This document shows positions 53,996-61,723 of a DNA stretch of 64,000 nt, piece after piece. A model generated the notes under the pieces. It saw only the letters and a program-made list of their open reading frames with translations. It made no database searches and was not told where the DNA came from. Every line of letters starts with the position of its first letter. Position 1 is the first letter of the stretch. Both the position numbers and the translations under genes were made by a program. This DNA is from Desulfobacterales bacterium (GTDB lineage Bacteria; Desulfobacterota; Desulfobacteria; Desulfobacterales; Desulfosarcinaceae): positions 276,583 through 340,582 of the forward strand of contig JACRDD010000019.1 of NCBI GenBank assembly GCA_016218685.1, read 5' to 3'.

Positions 53996-55108
53996 ATGTT
54001 AAATACCGAACTTTGCAAACTGTTGGGCACTAAGTATCCGATCATCCAGGCCGGCATGGGACCGTTCAGCAACAACAAGCTGTGCATCGCAACGGCCAAC
54101 GCGGGTGTGCTGGGCCTGCTCTCCACCAGCGGCATCACCACCAAGCAAGACCAGCCGGGGATCTACAAGCATTTCGCGGAAACCGGCGGCGCATCGCCGG
54201 ACGATGCGCCGGAAGTGATCTTTCGCAAGATATTCCAGCAGACGTTCGAGAAAACCAAGGCCACCGGCGGCATCTTCGGGGTCAATGTGATGGTGTCGGC
54301 CGAGATCAAACCCATCGCCGAAATGATCATCAACACCGCCATCCAGATGCGCAAAGAAAATCCCGAAATGCACGAGCGGTTCAAGGTGATTTTCACTTCG
54401 GCCGGCGACCCCGTGGGCTGGGGCGACAAGATCAAAGGCGCCGGCTTCAAATGGCTACACGTGGTGCCGTCGGTCAAGGGCGCCCAGCGCTGCCAGAAAG
54501 CCGGCGTGGATCTGATCGTGGCCTCGGGTCACGAGGGCGGTTTTCACACCTCCTGGGAGCCGGTGCATAGCATGATTCTGCTGCCTGCGGTGGTCGAGGC
54601 CATGGCCCCCCACGGCGTGCCGGTGGTGGGCGCCGGCGGCTTCTGCGACGGCAAGACCCTGGTGGCGGCCCTGGCCCTGGGCGCGGCCGGCATCCAGATG
54701 GGCACGCGCTTTCTGGCCACCAAGGAGAGCGATTTCGCCGAATTGTGGAAGCAGGGCATCGTCAAGGCCGGCGACCGCGGCACCCTGGTGGCGCGCGGCT
54801 TCGTGGGCCCGGCCCGCTGGATCAAGACCCCGGCCAGCCTCCAGCATCAGAAAAATACGCTGGAAAAAGCGCCGGGCGTTTTCTTGGGTACACCCGACGA
54901 CGGCATGAGCCAGGGCGCCAGGGAGTTGATGGATTTCGAAAAAGAGGGCATCGACGCCACCTTTGCCGGCGACGAAAGCAAGGCGCTCTATGCCGGCGGC
55001 GAATGCGCTCAGCGCATCAACGATATGCCGACGGTGAAAGAGCTGGTCGATCGGATCGTGGCTGAGGCCAAGCAGATTATCCAGGGGTTCCCCCAGCGTT
55101 TTGAATAG
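53996..55108 (+). CDS. Nitronate monooxygenase-like FMN enzyme
   Basis: This 370-residue TIM-barrel flavoprotein has the NMO-family order IIQAGMGPFSNNKLC, GIFGVNVMV, LIVASGHEGGFHTSW (catalytic His region), VPVVGAGGFCDGKTL and AAGIQMGTRFLATKES. It oxidises nitronates or related 2-enoyl compounds with FMN. The same fold includes enoyl-reductase-like members, so the substrate is uncertain. It is the first gene of a rightward three-gene operon with an alpha/beta-hydrolase and a DUF1330 protein. Confidence 0.9.
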   Translation: MLNTELCKLLGTKYPIIQAGMGPFSNNKLCIATANAGVLGLLSTSGITTKQDQPGIYKHFAETGGASPDDAPEVIFRKIFQQTFEKTKATGGIFGVNVMVSAEIKPIAEMIINTAIQMRKENPEMHERFKVIFTSAGDPVGWGDKIKGAGFKWLHVVPSVKGAQRCQKAGVDLIVASGHEGGFHTSWEPVHSMILLPAVVEAMAPHGVPVVGAGGFCDGKTLVAALALGAAGIQMGTRFLATKESDFAELWKQGIVKAGDRGTLVARGFVGPARWIKTPASLQHQKNTLEKAPGVFLGTPDDGMSQGARELMDFEKEGIDATFAGDESKALYAGGECAQRINDMPTVKELVDRIVAEAKQIIQGFPQRFE

Positions 55109-55149
55109 CGACGCCGAGGCACCGGCGCTGGGCAAGAAAGGAGAAAGTG

Positions 55150-56025
55150 ATGGCCATGAAAACAAGGAAAGTCAGTGTTTCACGCGGCACGTTCAATCTT
55201 CGCGAGGGCGGCAATCAGGACGGATTCCCGGTGGTCATGCTCCACGGCTGGCCGGAGAGTTCCTATTGCTGGGAGGGCGTCGCCGCCCATCTCGATGCTT
55301 CGTTGCGGGTGATCGCGCCCGATTTGCGGGGGCTTGGCGACAGCGAGCGGACCATGGACGTCAAGGCCTACCAGAAAGTGGAGTTGGCCAAGGACATCAT
55401 CGAAGTTCTGGATGCCATCGGTGTCGACACCTTCTTCCTCGTCGGTCATGACTGGGGCGGCATCGTGGCCCAGGAGATCGCCCTGCTGGTTCCCCAGCGG
55501 GTCAAGCGCCTGGTGATCATGAACATCGCCGTCCTGACCAACCCCATCGGGACGATGGAGGCCCGCCAGATCATTTTCAACCAGGGCGGCGTGCCTTTCT
55601 GGTACCAGTATTTCCAGCAAATGCCCGGATTGGCGGAAGCTATGATCAAAGGCAACGAGAAGGTATGGGTTTCGTTTTTCTTCGGCAAGGCCGGCCAGGA
55701 AGGCATCATCCCAGCCGCGGCCATCGCCGAATATATCCGCTGCTACAGCATCGAAAATACGCCGGCCACGGCCGCGTCCTACTACCGGGCCATGCAAATG
55801 GATGCTCAGCACTGGGCCACCCTCATGGGCAAGAAGTTTTCCATGCCCAGCCTCTATATCCACGGCAAGCGGGATTCGGTGATCATTCCGGCGTTCCTGA
55901 ACCATATCGAAGACGGCTTCGAATCGGTACAAGTAGAGTCGGTGGACGCCGCGCACTTTCTCCAGGAAGAAAAACCCCAGGAAGTGGCCACGCTGATGAA
56001 TGCATTCTTTAAAAAGGGCATGTAA
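55150..56025 (+). CDS. Alpha/beta-hydrolase, epoxide hydrolase / dehalogenase-like
   Basis: This 291-residue hydrolase has the oxyanion motif MLHGWPESSYCW, the nucleophile Asp in VGHDWGGIV and the catalytic His in DAAHFLQEEKP. The HGWPE and GHDWGG pair is typical of epoxide hydrolases and haloalkane dehalogenases. The ATG at 55150 has a GGAG site. Its substrate probably comes from the same pathway as the monooxygenase 41 bp upstream. A hairpin follows before the DUF1330 gene. Confidence 0.9.
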   Translation: MAMKTRKVSVSRGTFNLREGGNQDGFPVVMLHGWPESSYCWEGVAAHLDASLRVIAPDLRGLGDSERTMDVKAYQKVELAKDIIEVLDAIGVDTFFLVGHDWGGIVAQEIALLVPQRVKRLVIMNIAVLTNPIGTMEARQIIFNQGGVPFWYQYFQQMPGLAEAMIKGNEKVWVSFFFGKAGQEGIIPAAAIAEYIRCYSIENTPATAASYYRAMQMDAQHWATLMGKKFSMPSLYIHGKRDSVIIPAFLNHIEDGFESVQVESVDAAHFLQEEKPQEVATLMNAFFKKGM

Positions 56026-56046
56026 GGAATTGGTTTGCAGCTTATC

Positions 56047-56072
56047 GGCAGGGTGCAATCCTGCACCCTGCC
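56047..56072 (+). repeat. Intercistronic 11-bp hairpin
   Basis: GGCAGGGTGCA (56047-56057) pairs with TGCACCCTGCC (56062-56072) around a 4-nt loop (ATCC). It lies between the hydrolase and DUF1330 genes and lacks a T-tract. It may stabilise upstream mRNA or partly terminate transcription. Confidence 0.6.
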
Positions 56073-56096
56073 CGATTTCAGAAAGGGGAAATAGCC

Positions 56097-56486
56097 ATGA
56101 GCGGCCTTCAGTCCAACCACGACCAGTTCCAAGCTCTGGCAACGGCGGCCAAAACCAACGAAGAACCCTTCGTCATGCTCAATCTGCTCAAATTCAAAAA
56201 AGAGGGCGGCCGGGAGGCGTATCTGCGCTATATCAAAGAGTCCGGCCCCTTTGTGGCGGGCGTCGGCGCCAAGGTGCTCTACTTCGGCAAGGCCAACGAA
56301 CTGCTCAATGGCACCGAAACCTGGGACATCGTCATGCTCGTCCAATACCCGTCCCGCAAAGCGTTCCTCCAGATGGCCAACAACCCCGACTACCTCAAGG
56401 TTCATAAATACCGTGCGGAAGCCCTGGAGCGAGCGGTGCTCTATGCCACCGACCCCGCCACCTACAAGGACATTTTGAAAGGGTGA
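56097..56486 (+). CDS. DUF1330 family protein
   Basis: This 129-residue ferredoxin-like alpha/beta-barrel (ABM-like) protein carries the DUF1330 pattern: FVMLNLLKFKKEGGREAYLRYI at the start and FGKANELLNGTETWDIVMLVQYPSRKAFLQMANNPDY in the middle. Such proteins are small dimers of unknown function that often accompany oxygenases or hydrolases. An AAAGGGGAAA site precedes the ATG. It is the last gene of the operon. Confidence 0.9.
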   Translation: MSGLQSNHDQFQALATAAKTNEEPFVMLNLLKFKKEGGREAYLRYIKESGPFVAGVGAKVLYFGKANELLNGTETWDIVMLVQYPSRKAFLQMANNPDYLKVHKYRAEALERAVLYATDPATYKDILKG

Positions 56487-56510
56487 ATAGCTCCGGGCAA
56501 CCGACCCAAA

Positions 56511-56558
56511 TTGTGGGACATGTCTCGTTATGAGGCGCCCCACAATGCCGCATGTCAC
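56511..56558 (+). promoter_or_regulatory. Inverted repeat with candidate activator site (UAS) before the GH10 gene
   Basis: TTGTGGG (56511-56517) pairs with CCCACAA (56539-56545). Within it, GTGGGACATG (56513-56522) is also found at 61641-61650, and CGCATGTCAC (56549-56558) is a related motif in the opposite orientation. The centre is about 125 bp upstream of the candidate sigma-54 promoter at 56661. It may also act as a terminator for the DUF1330 gene, since a T-run follows at 56565-56574. Confidence 0.45.
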
Positions 56559-56660
56559 GGCCCGCTTTTTTTTTGCGCATTTAATCCACGCATAATATCA
56601 ATCGAATAGGGCCACCCCCCCGACCGGCATCCCTATTGCACGCCATGTACCTAATGCCTT

Positions 56661-56675
56661 TGGCACGATGCTTTC
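56661..56675 (+). promoter_or_regulatory. Candidate sigma-54 promoter of the GH10-GH62 operon
   Basis: TTTGGCACGATGCTTTC: the -24 part TGGCACG is perfect and the -12 part TTTC has T instead of G at the near-invariant GC. Spacing is correct. It lies about 135-150 bp upstream of the GH10 start codon. Confidence 0.5.
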
Positions 56676-56808
56676 CCCCCATCCAAGCGCCAAGAATGCC
56701 TGAACAACCGTAGCAGAACGTCGACCCCAAAAGCGCTGAGGCGCCCTTGGGCACGATCATCCAAGGCATGCATGGCTTCGGTCCAATTGACTTACAGTAA
56801 AGGAGCGT

Positions 56809-57834
56809 ATGATGAAAAAGAGATTTCTATTTTCAGCGGCGATGATCTTCACAGGGCTTTGCCTGATCGCCTTGGGCTGTGACGGCGGATCGAGCAGTAG
56901 CAGTTCATCTTCAAGCAGTTCAAGCGGATGCAACGGCGGGAGTTCGAGCAGCTCCTCGTCATCCTCCTCCGGCGGCACCATCCCCAATGCCAAGTTTGTG
57001 GGCAATATCACCCATCAGGGGCAGATTCCTTCGGATTTTGCCCAATACTGGGACCAGATCACTTGTGAAAATGAAGGCAAATGGGCTTCGGTGGAGGCCA
57101 CCCGGGATGTGATGAACTGGTCGGGTATCGATCGCGCCTACAACTATGCCAAGCAGCGCGGCATCCCCTACAAGCAGCACGCCTTTGTCTGGGGCGCCCA
57201 GTATCCGAGCTGGATGGATCGCCTTTCCGCCAGCGAGCAGAAGGCGGAAGTGGAAGAGTGGATTCGTCTGTATGGCGAACGCTACCCGGATACGGCCATG
57301 ATCGACGTGGTCAACGAGCCGGACCATAAAAGACCCGGTTGGTATACGGCCATCGGCGGCACGGGCGCCAGCGGCCACGACTGGGTGATCTGGTCGTTTG
57401 AAAAGGCACGGCAGTATTGCCCCAAGGCCAAGCTGATCCTGAACGATTACAACGTGCTGCGCTGGGATACGGACAAGTACATCGCCATCGCCAACAAGGT
57501 CAAGGCGCGCGGCCTGCTGGACGGCGTCGGGTGCCAGGCCCATGGCCTGGAGAGCCAGGCCTTTTCCGAACTGCAAGCCAATTTCAACAAGATCAAAGCC
57601 ATCGGCGTACCGATCTATATCTCCGAATATGACGTCAATATCGCAGACGACAACCAGCAGCGCCAGATCCTGTCCCAGCAGTTCCCGTTGTTTTACGAAA
57701 GTTCCCAGGTCGTCGGCATCACTTTCTGGGGGTACATCTACGGTCAGACCTGGGTGGCCAACAGCGGATTGATCCGCAATGGACAGCATCGTCCGGCCAT
57801 GACCTGGCTGATCGACTACTTGGCGACGCATTAG
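56809..57834 (+). CDS. GH10 endo-beta-1,4-xylanase lipoprotein with polyserine linkers
   Basis: This 341-residue protein has a lipobox (IALGC, Cys24) followed by CDGG, two polyserine blocks (about residues 28-39 and 45-54) separated by GCNGG, then a GH10 domain. The acid/base is Glu170 in DVVNEPD and the nucleophile is Glu273 in YISEYDV. It should cut the xylan backbone while anchored to the cell surface or periplasmic membrane. The serine blocks use mixed codons, so they are kept by protein selection rather than DNA repetition. Polyserine linkers are typical of Cellvibrio/Saccharophagus enzymes and unexpected here. GH62 follows after 24 bp. Confidence 0.93.
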   Translation: MMKKRFLFSAAMIFTGLCLIALGCDGGSSSSSSSSSSSSGCNGGSSSSSSSSSSGGTIPNAKFVGNITHQGQIPSDFAQYWDQITCENEGKWASVEATRDVMNWSGIDRAYNYAKQRGIPYKQHAFVWGAQYPSWMDRLSASEQKAEVEEWIRLYGERYPDTAMIDVVNEPDHKRPGWYTAIGGTGASGHDWVIWSFEKARQYCPKAKLILNDYNVLRWDTDKYIAIANKVKARGLLDGVGCQAHGLESQAFSELQANFNKIKAIGVPIYISEYDVNIADDNQQRQILSQQFPLFYESSQVVGITFWGYIYGQTWVANSGLIRNGQHRPAMTWLIDYLATH

Positions 57835-57858
57835 CCCGAAAGATAAAGGGGATCGACG

Positions 57859-58953
57859 ATGAAAAAGAGACTTATTTGCGCGGCAACGGTTATTCTCCTC
57901 GGTGTCTGCTGGGTCGCAATGGGTTGTGACGGCGGATCGAGCAGCAGCAGTTCGTCTTCGAGCAGTTCGGGCGGGTGCGACGGCGGAAGTTCGAGCAGCT
58001 CCTCTTCCAGCAGTTCTTCGACTTCCAGCGGCGGTCAGAGCTGCCCCCTGCCCTCAACCTTCCAATGGAGCTCGACGGGGCCGCTGGCCCAGCCCAAATC
58101 GGGATGGGTGTCGCTCAAGGATTTCACCACCGCCGATTACAACGGCAAACATATGGTCTACATGACGACCCACGACACGGGATCGTCGTGGGGATCGGCC
58201 ATGATGACCTTCAGCGATTGGTCGCAGATGGGTACCGCCCAGCAGATCGCCCTGCCGCGCAGCGCCGTGGCGCCGACGCTCTTCTACTTCAGGCCGAAGA
58301 ACGTCTGGGTACTGGCCTACCAATGGGGCGGACCGGCCTTCAGCTATGCCACCTCCAACGATCCCACCAACCCCAATGGCTGGTCCTGGGGGTATACGCT
58401 TTTCAACGGCAGCATCTCCGGATCGAGCACGGGTCCCATCGACCAGACGGTGATCTGCGACAGCACCACCTGCTATCTTTTCTTCAACGGCGACAACGGC
58501 AAAGTCTACCGCTCGTCGATGCCCATCGGCAACTTCCCCGGCACCTTCAGCGGCTATACAACCATCATGTCCGACAGCCAGAACAATCTGTTCGAGGCGG
58601 TCCAGGTTTATGCCCTCAAGGGGTCGAACCAGTACCTCATGCTCGTCGAGGCGATCGGCAGCGGGGGAAGGTACTTCCGTTCGTTCACGGCAACGAGCCT
58701 GGCAGGATCTTGGACTCCGCTGGCCGCCAGCGAAAGCAGACCCTTTGCCGGCAAAGCCAACGTCACTTTCAACAGCGGCTGGGCCTGGACCAACGACATC
58801 AGCCATGGAGATCTGATCCGTGCCAACCCCGACCAGACCATGACCATCGACCCGTGCAACCTGCAAATGCTCTACCAGGGGCGCGACCCCAGCTCCGGCG
58901 GAGACTACGGCAAGCTCCCGTACCGGCCGGGCCTTCTCACGTTCAGGGAATAG
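57859..58953 (+). CDS. GH62 alpha-L-arabinofuranosidase lipoprotein with polyserine linkers
   Basis: This 364-residue protein repeats the GH10 leader: a lipobox (AMGC, Cys23), CDGG, polyserine, GGCDGG, polyserine, then a GH62 five-bladed beta-propeller from about residue 66. Conserved GH62 segments hold the likely catalytic residues: [16 protein letters not shown] (Asp88), PIDQTVI (Asp195) and NLFEAVQVY (Glu246). It would remove arabinose side chains from arabinoxylan and so help the GH10 enzyme. GH62 is mostly fungal and actinobacterial, so transfer is likely. Its leader DNA is very like that of the GH10 gene. Confidence 0.94.
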   Translation: MKKRLICAATVILLGVCWVAMGCDGGSSSSSSSSSSSGGCDGGSSSSSSSSSSSTSSGGQSCPLPSTFQWSSTGPLAQPKSGWVSLKDFTTADYNGKHMVYMTTHDTGSSWGSAMMTFSDWSQMGTAQQIALPRSAVAPTLFYFRPKNVWVLAYQWGGPAFSYATSNDPTNPNGWSWGYTLFNGSISGSSTGPIDQTVICDSTTCYLFFNGDNGKVYRSSMPIGNFPGTFSGYTTIMSDSQNNLFEAVQVYALKGSNQYLMLVEAIGSGGRYFRSFTATSLAGSWTPLAASESRPFAGKANVTFNSGWAWTNDISHGDLIRANPDQTMTIDPCNLQMLYQGRDPSSGGDYGKLPYRPGLLTFRE

Positions 58954-59003
58954 GGGGACAGGCTCAAATTACTCGCGGTTGACCGCGGCAGGCTGTTTCA
59001 GAT

Positions 59004-59044
59004 TTCAGCGCCCACGCAGCGTGCTGCGAAGGGCGCTGAATTTT
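59004..59044. terminator. Bidirectional terminator between convergent genes
   Basis: A 10-bp perfect stem (59004-59013 TTCAGCGCCC with 59031-59040 GGGCGCTGAA), with an inner GCAGC/GCTGC pairing in the loop, is flanked by T-rich tails on both sides (TTTTAT to the right; AAATC on the left serves the minus strand). It ends both the GH62 operon and the leftward esterase gene. Confidence 0.85.
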
Positions 59045-59055
59045 ATCGGACCAAT

Positions 59056-60099
59056 CTAGTTGCAGCCGCCCGAACTGCTGCTGCCGCTGCTGCTGCTGCC
59101 GCTGCCGCCGTCGGGCATGCTTTTGAAGAAGCGCCAGGCCAGCGAAGGCAGATTCAGATGGGAGTCATTGTAATACAGAACATGGGCATCCACCGCTTCG
59201 TTGCCGGCCCCATGGCTGTTGCCGGGGGCCACGTCGCAGAACACCACCTCTACGCCGCGGTCGCAATTATACCAGCGTTTGCATACCGTCGGTTCGATAG
59301 CGGGCGTGATGGATGAACACGGCACCAGTTTGGGCGTGTTGGAATAGGGGTTATCGTAGCACACGTCTTCGTTATAGTTTTTATCCACGGTGAGCCAGGT
59401 GGCGGGGCCGCTGCGGCAGTTGTTCAGGTCCACCATGGTGTCGCTGGCCGAAACCGCCGTCTGATAAGCGAAATCGGGCTGCGCGTCGAAGGTGATGACC
59501 GGCAGGGCCTTGGCCACGCTGCGGCAATCGGCACCGCCGGAGATGGGTGCCAGACCCGAAAACACATTCGGGTTGGGGCATCCCACCCAATAGCTGAGCA
59601 AACCGCCGTTGGAGATGCCGCTGATATATACTTTGTTGGCATTGATGTTGGCGATGCGTTTCACCTGGGCCACCGCATCCAGAATAAAATCCTCATCGCT
59701 CTGGGACCATGCATTGTTGCGGCCCTGGGGTGTGATCACGATAAAACCGGCGCCGGGCATCTCGGCTTCTTTGCGCCAGCCCGAGCCATAGGCCGGGAAG
59801 CAAAGGCTGGGGGTACCGGGGGTGCAATAATCATCCCCCAGACCGGCATGGGCCGAGGCGCTCTCCGCGGCACCGTGAGCATCCACGATCAGCGCCGTGG
59901 GCTGGTTGGGGTTGTAATTTTTGGGCGCATACAGATAAAAGTCCCGCCCGTCCACCGAGCATTTAAGGTCATCGCCCGGCTTCAGGGTGCTGTTGCACGT
60001 GCTGCCCGTATCCGGCACACATGCGTAGGCGACAAACGAGGCGGCAATTGCCAATAATATCAAAACCACCAAAGCCCACTTGAAACCCTTCTTATTCAT
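59056..60099 (-). CDS. CE1-type esterase (feruloyl/acetyl-xylan or PHB-depolymerase-like)
   Basis: This 347-residue secreted protein has a membrane-like N-terminal signal segment (about residues 8-24) and a CE1/LpqC alpha/beta-hydrolase domain: ALIVDAHGAAESASAHA, FIVITPQGRNNAW, the nucleophile Ser163 in GISNGG and a His in GNSHGAGNEAVDAH. The C terminus is a Ser/Gly tail ending SSSSGGCN. In this locus it would cut ferulate or acetyl esters of arabinoxylan. The mature protein has many cysteines and is probably disulfide-bonded, which fits the periplasm. Confidence 0.88.
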   Translation of the reverse strand: MNKKGFKWALVVLILLAIAASFVAYACVPDTGSTCNSTLKPGDDLKCSVDGRDFYLYAPKNYNPNQPTALIVDAHGAAESASAHAGLGDDYCTPGTPSLCFPAYGSGWRKEAEMPGAGFIVITPQGRNNAWSQSDEDFILDAVAQVKRIANINANKVYISGISNGGLLSYWVGCPNPNVFSGLAPISGGADCRSVAKALPVITFDAQPDFAYQTAVSASDTMVDLNNCRSGPATWLTVDKNYNEDVCYDNPYSNTPKLVPCSSITPAIEPTVCKRWYNCDRGVEVVFCDVAPGNSHGAGNEAVDAHVLYYNDSHLNLPSLAWRFFKSMPDGGSGSSSSGSSSSGGCN

Positions 60100-60413
60100 A
60101 ATCTTCTCCTATTAAGTTCCCATTTTCTGTTACCGGTTACAACCGAATGCCAGGAGCGGTAATATCTCTTCCGGAACGCCCCTGTTCTCGATCCTCCTGA
60201 AGACAAAGCGCTATTTTCGATGGCCGCGGTCGCATGGTAGATGATGGTTCCGACGGCCACACCGCAGATGGTTTCCACGGCGCGGCGCGGTTGGCGTTGA
60301 CAAAGGAACCTTCCATGAAAGTTTGGTTGGGCGGGTTTGGCAAATGGCGCCACCGCGCGAACAGTGGCGCCGTGCAATTGGAAAGGTCTATTCGGTATAA
60401 GCACCGGAAAGGC
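60100..60413. other. Intergenic region between the two leftward hydrolase genes
   Basis: About 314 bp without a convincing gene. A near match to a sigma-54 promoter on the minus strand (CTGGCATTCGGTTGTAAC near 60137-60154) has one base too few between the two elements, so I do not call it. No clear terminator of the upstream gene is seen. Confidence 0.4.
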
Positions 60414-61247
60414 TTAATTGCATCCGCCGCTACTGCTACTGCTGCCGCCGCCGGGGCCCAAATCCACCCAAGTGTTCACCGTTTTGCCCAAACCGCTGTT
60501 GAGCGTGGTTCGTTGCGACGTATCGCTCTTGAGGTAGTATTTCATCCAGGCGACAACATCCTGGCTGATGGAGCTGTGATTGGTCCCCATGGTGGCCCAG
60601 GACATATGATCGGCGGTCGTATACTGGAAGTAGGCCTTGCTGATGCCCGTGGGCAGCAGAGCGTATTCGTTCGAGGTCATCAGAACAGTGGCCAAGGTGT
60701 CCAGGGCGCCGGCCTGGATCAAGGTGGCGGACTGGATACCGCTGAGGCTGAGGAACTCCTCCTGCCAGGGGGCCATGCCGATGGTGGATTTCAACTGCGA
60801 ACCCAGGGTACTCGAAGCCCAGAGCGCGCCGCCGCCGCCTTTGGAGTGGCCGCAGGTCTGCAATTTGGTGGTGTCGATGCGGCCGCGCAGCACGCCGCTG
60901 GTATTCAACTCCCGCAGCTTGGCGATGCCGGCGCGGTGGGCATCGCGCCAGCCGCTGACCATGCCCATGGGATTGAGCGGCGTCATGGCCAGGACCACAA
61001 AACCGTTACCGGCCACATCCTGGGCAAGCCATGACACCTGCTCGTCGGTGCCCATGAAACCGCTGGTCATGGTGGTGGCGGGCAACGCCCCGGAACCGCT
61101 GCACGGGTAGTAGAGTTCGGAAGCGCCCGCGCCGCTCACGGAGGTGGTGCTGGTGCAAACGCCAGTGGAACCGCCATCGCAGCCGAAGACGGAGGCCAGC
61201 GCCGTCATCAACGATAAAGCCAGAAGCAGAGCTAAATTTTTTTTCAT
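60414..61247 (-). CDS. Cutinase/PETase-like alpha/beta-hydrolase lipoprotein
   Basis: This 277-residue protein has a lipobox-like VFGC (Cys23) followed by CDGGS, as in the GH10 and GH62 leaders. The body matches the polyester-hydrolase (cutinase/PETase, dienelactone hydrolase superfamily) layout: TSGFMGTDEQVSWLAQDVAGNGFVV, the nucleophile Ser135 in GHSKGGGG, STIGMAPWQEE, Asp183 in AGALDT, His214 in TADHMSW and DVVAWMKYYLKSD. The tail is a Ser-rich SSSSSGGCN end. Its true substrate (acetyl or feruloyl esters, cutin-like or synthetic polyesters) cannot be told. GHSKG has Lys where cutinases have Met. Confidence 0.87.
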   Translation of the reverse strand: MKKNLALLLALSLMTALASVFGCDGGSTGVCTSTTSVSGAGASELYYPCSGSGALPATTMTSGFMGTDEQVSWLAQDVAGNGFVVLAMTPLNPMGMVSGWRDAHRAGIAKLRELNTSGVLRGRIDTTKLQTCGHSKGGGGALWASSTLGSQLKSTIGMAPWQEEFLSLSGIQSATLIQAGALDTLATVLMTSNEYALLPTGISKAYFQYTTADHMSWATMGTNHSSISQDVVAWMKYYLKSDTSQRTTLNSGLGKTVNTWVDLGPGGGSSSSSGGCN

Positions 61248-61529
61248 ATCATTCTCCCTTCGATTATGCGTCGATTAATGATGAATCGTGCGAAAGTACT
61301 TCAGATCCGATACGGATATACCTTCACCTCCTTTTCCAGTCTTGTCCCGCGATGTAACGGTTTGGGCCGGCCGCGCTCCCGTACCGCTCGACCGCCTTGC
61401 ATGCCGGGAGCGATGGTACTCCGGCAAACCATGGCACGCGCGCAGCCCAAAAGTCATCGAATGGATAATTGAACAGCGATGGCGCTTGGATGGAGGGGCA
61501 TCGAACCAAGCGCATTTGTTGTTTAAATA

Positions 61530-61544
61530 GCAACAAGAATGCCA
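61530..61544 (-). promoter_or_regulatory. Sigma-54 promoter upstream of the PETase-like gene
   Basis: On the minus strand the sequence is TTGGCATTCTTGTTGCT: -24 TGGCATT and -12 TTGCT with exact 4-bp spacing between the two elements (consensus TGGCACGNNNNTTGCW). Transcription would run left and start about 270 bp before the gene start at 61247. Confidence 0.7.
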
Positions 61545-61615
61545 AATGCTGTCGATATTAAAGTTACCGTAATTACTATGATAAGCCCTATCGGACAAAA
61601 GCCGCCCACGGCCGC

Positions 61616-61656
61616 GTGTCGCGGAATGAGGCGTCGCAAGGTGGGACATGCGACAC
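61616..61656 (-). promoter_or_regulatory. Candidate activator site (UAS) for the sigma-54 regulator
   Basis: GTGTCGC (61616-61622) and GCGACAC (61650-61656) form a 7-bp inverted repeat enclosing GTGGGACATG (61641-61650), the 10-mer also seen upstream of the GH10 gene. It lies about 70-125 bp upstream of the sigma-54 promoter at 61530-61544, the usual distance for an enhancer site. Confidence 0.5.
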
Positions 61657-61723
61657 TTTTCAGGTTGACCCTTCGGGCGCGAACCCGTCATTGAGAATGG
61701 TTTGTCAGGACTGGAAAATATGT

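Larger units (their letters stand above)
61248..61723. other. Control region between the PETase-like gene and its neighbour regulator
   Basis: About 476 bp between the start of the leftward PETase-like gene and the 3' end of the regulator gene. It contains the sigma-54 promoter and the candidate UAS and no other gene that I can support. Confidence 0.5.

Noticed and set aside
56581..56769. 62-codon minus-strand frame before the GH10 gene
   Set aside because: No ribosome-binding site and no family; it overlaps the proposed promoter.
60137..60154. Sigma-54 promoter-like sequence before the CE1-like gene
   Set aside because: The distance between the -24 and -12 parts is one base too short and the -12 GC is missing.
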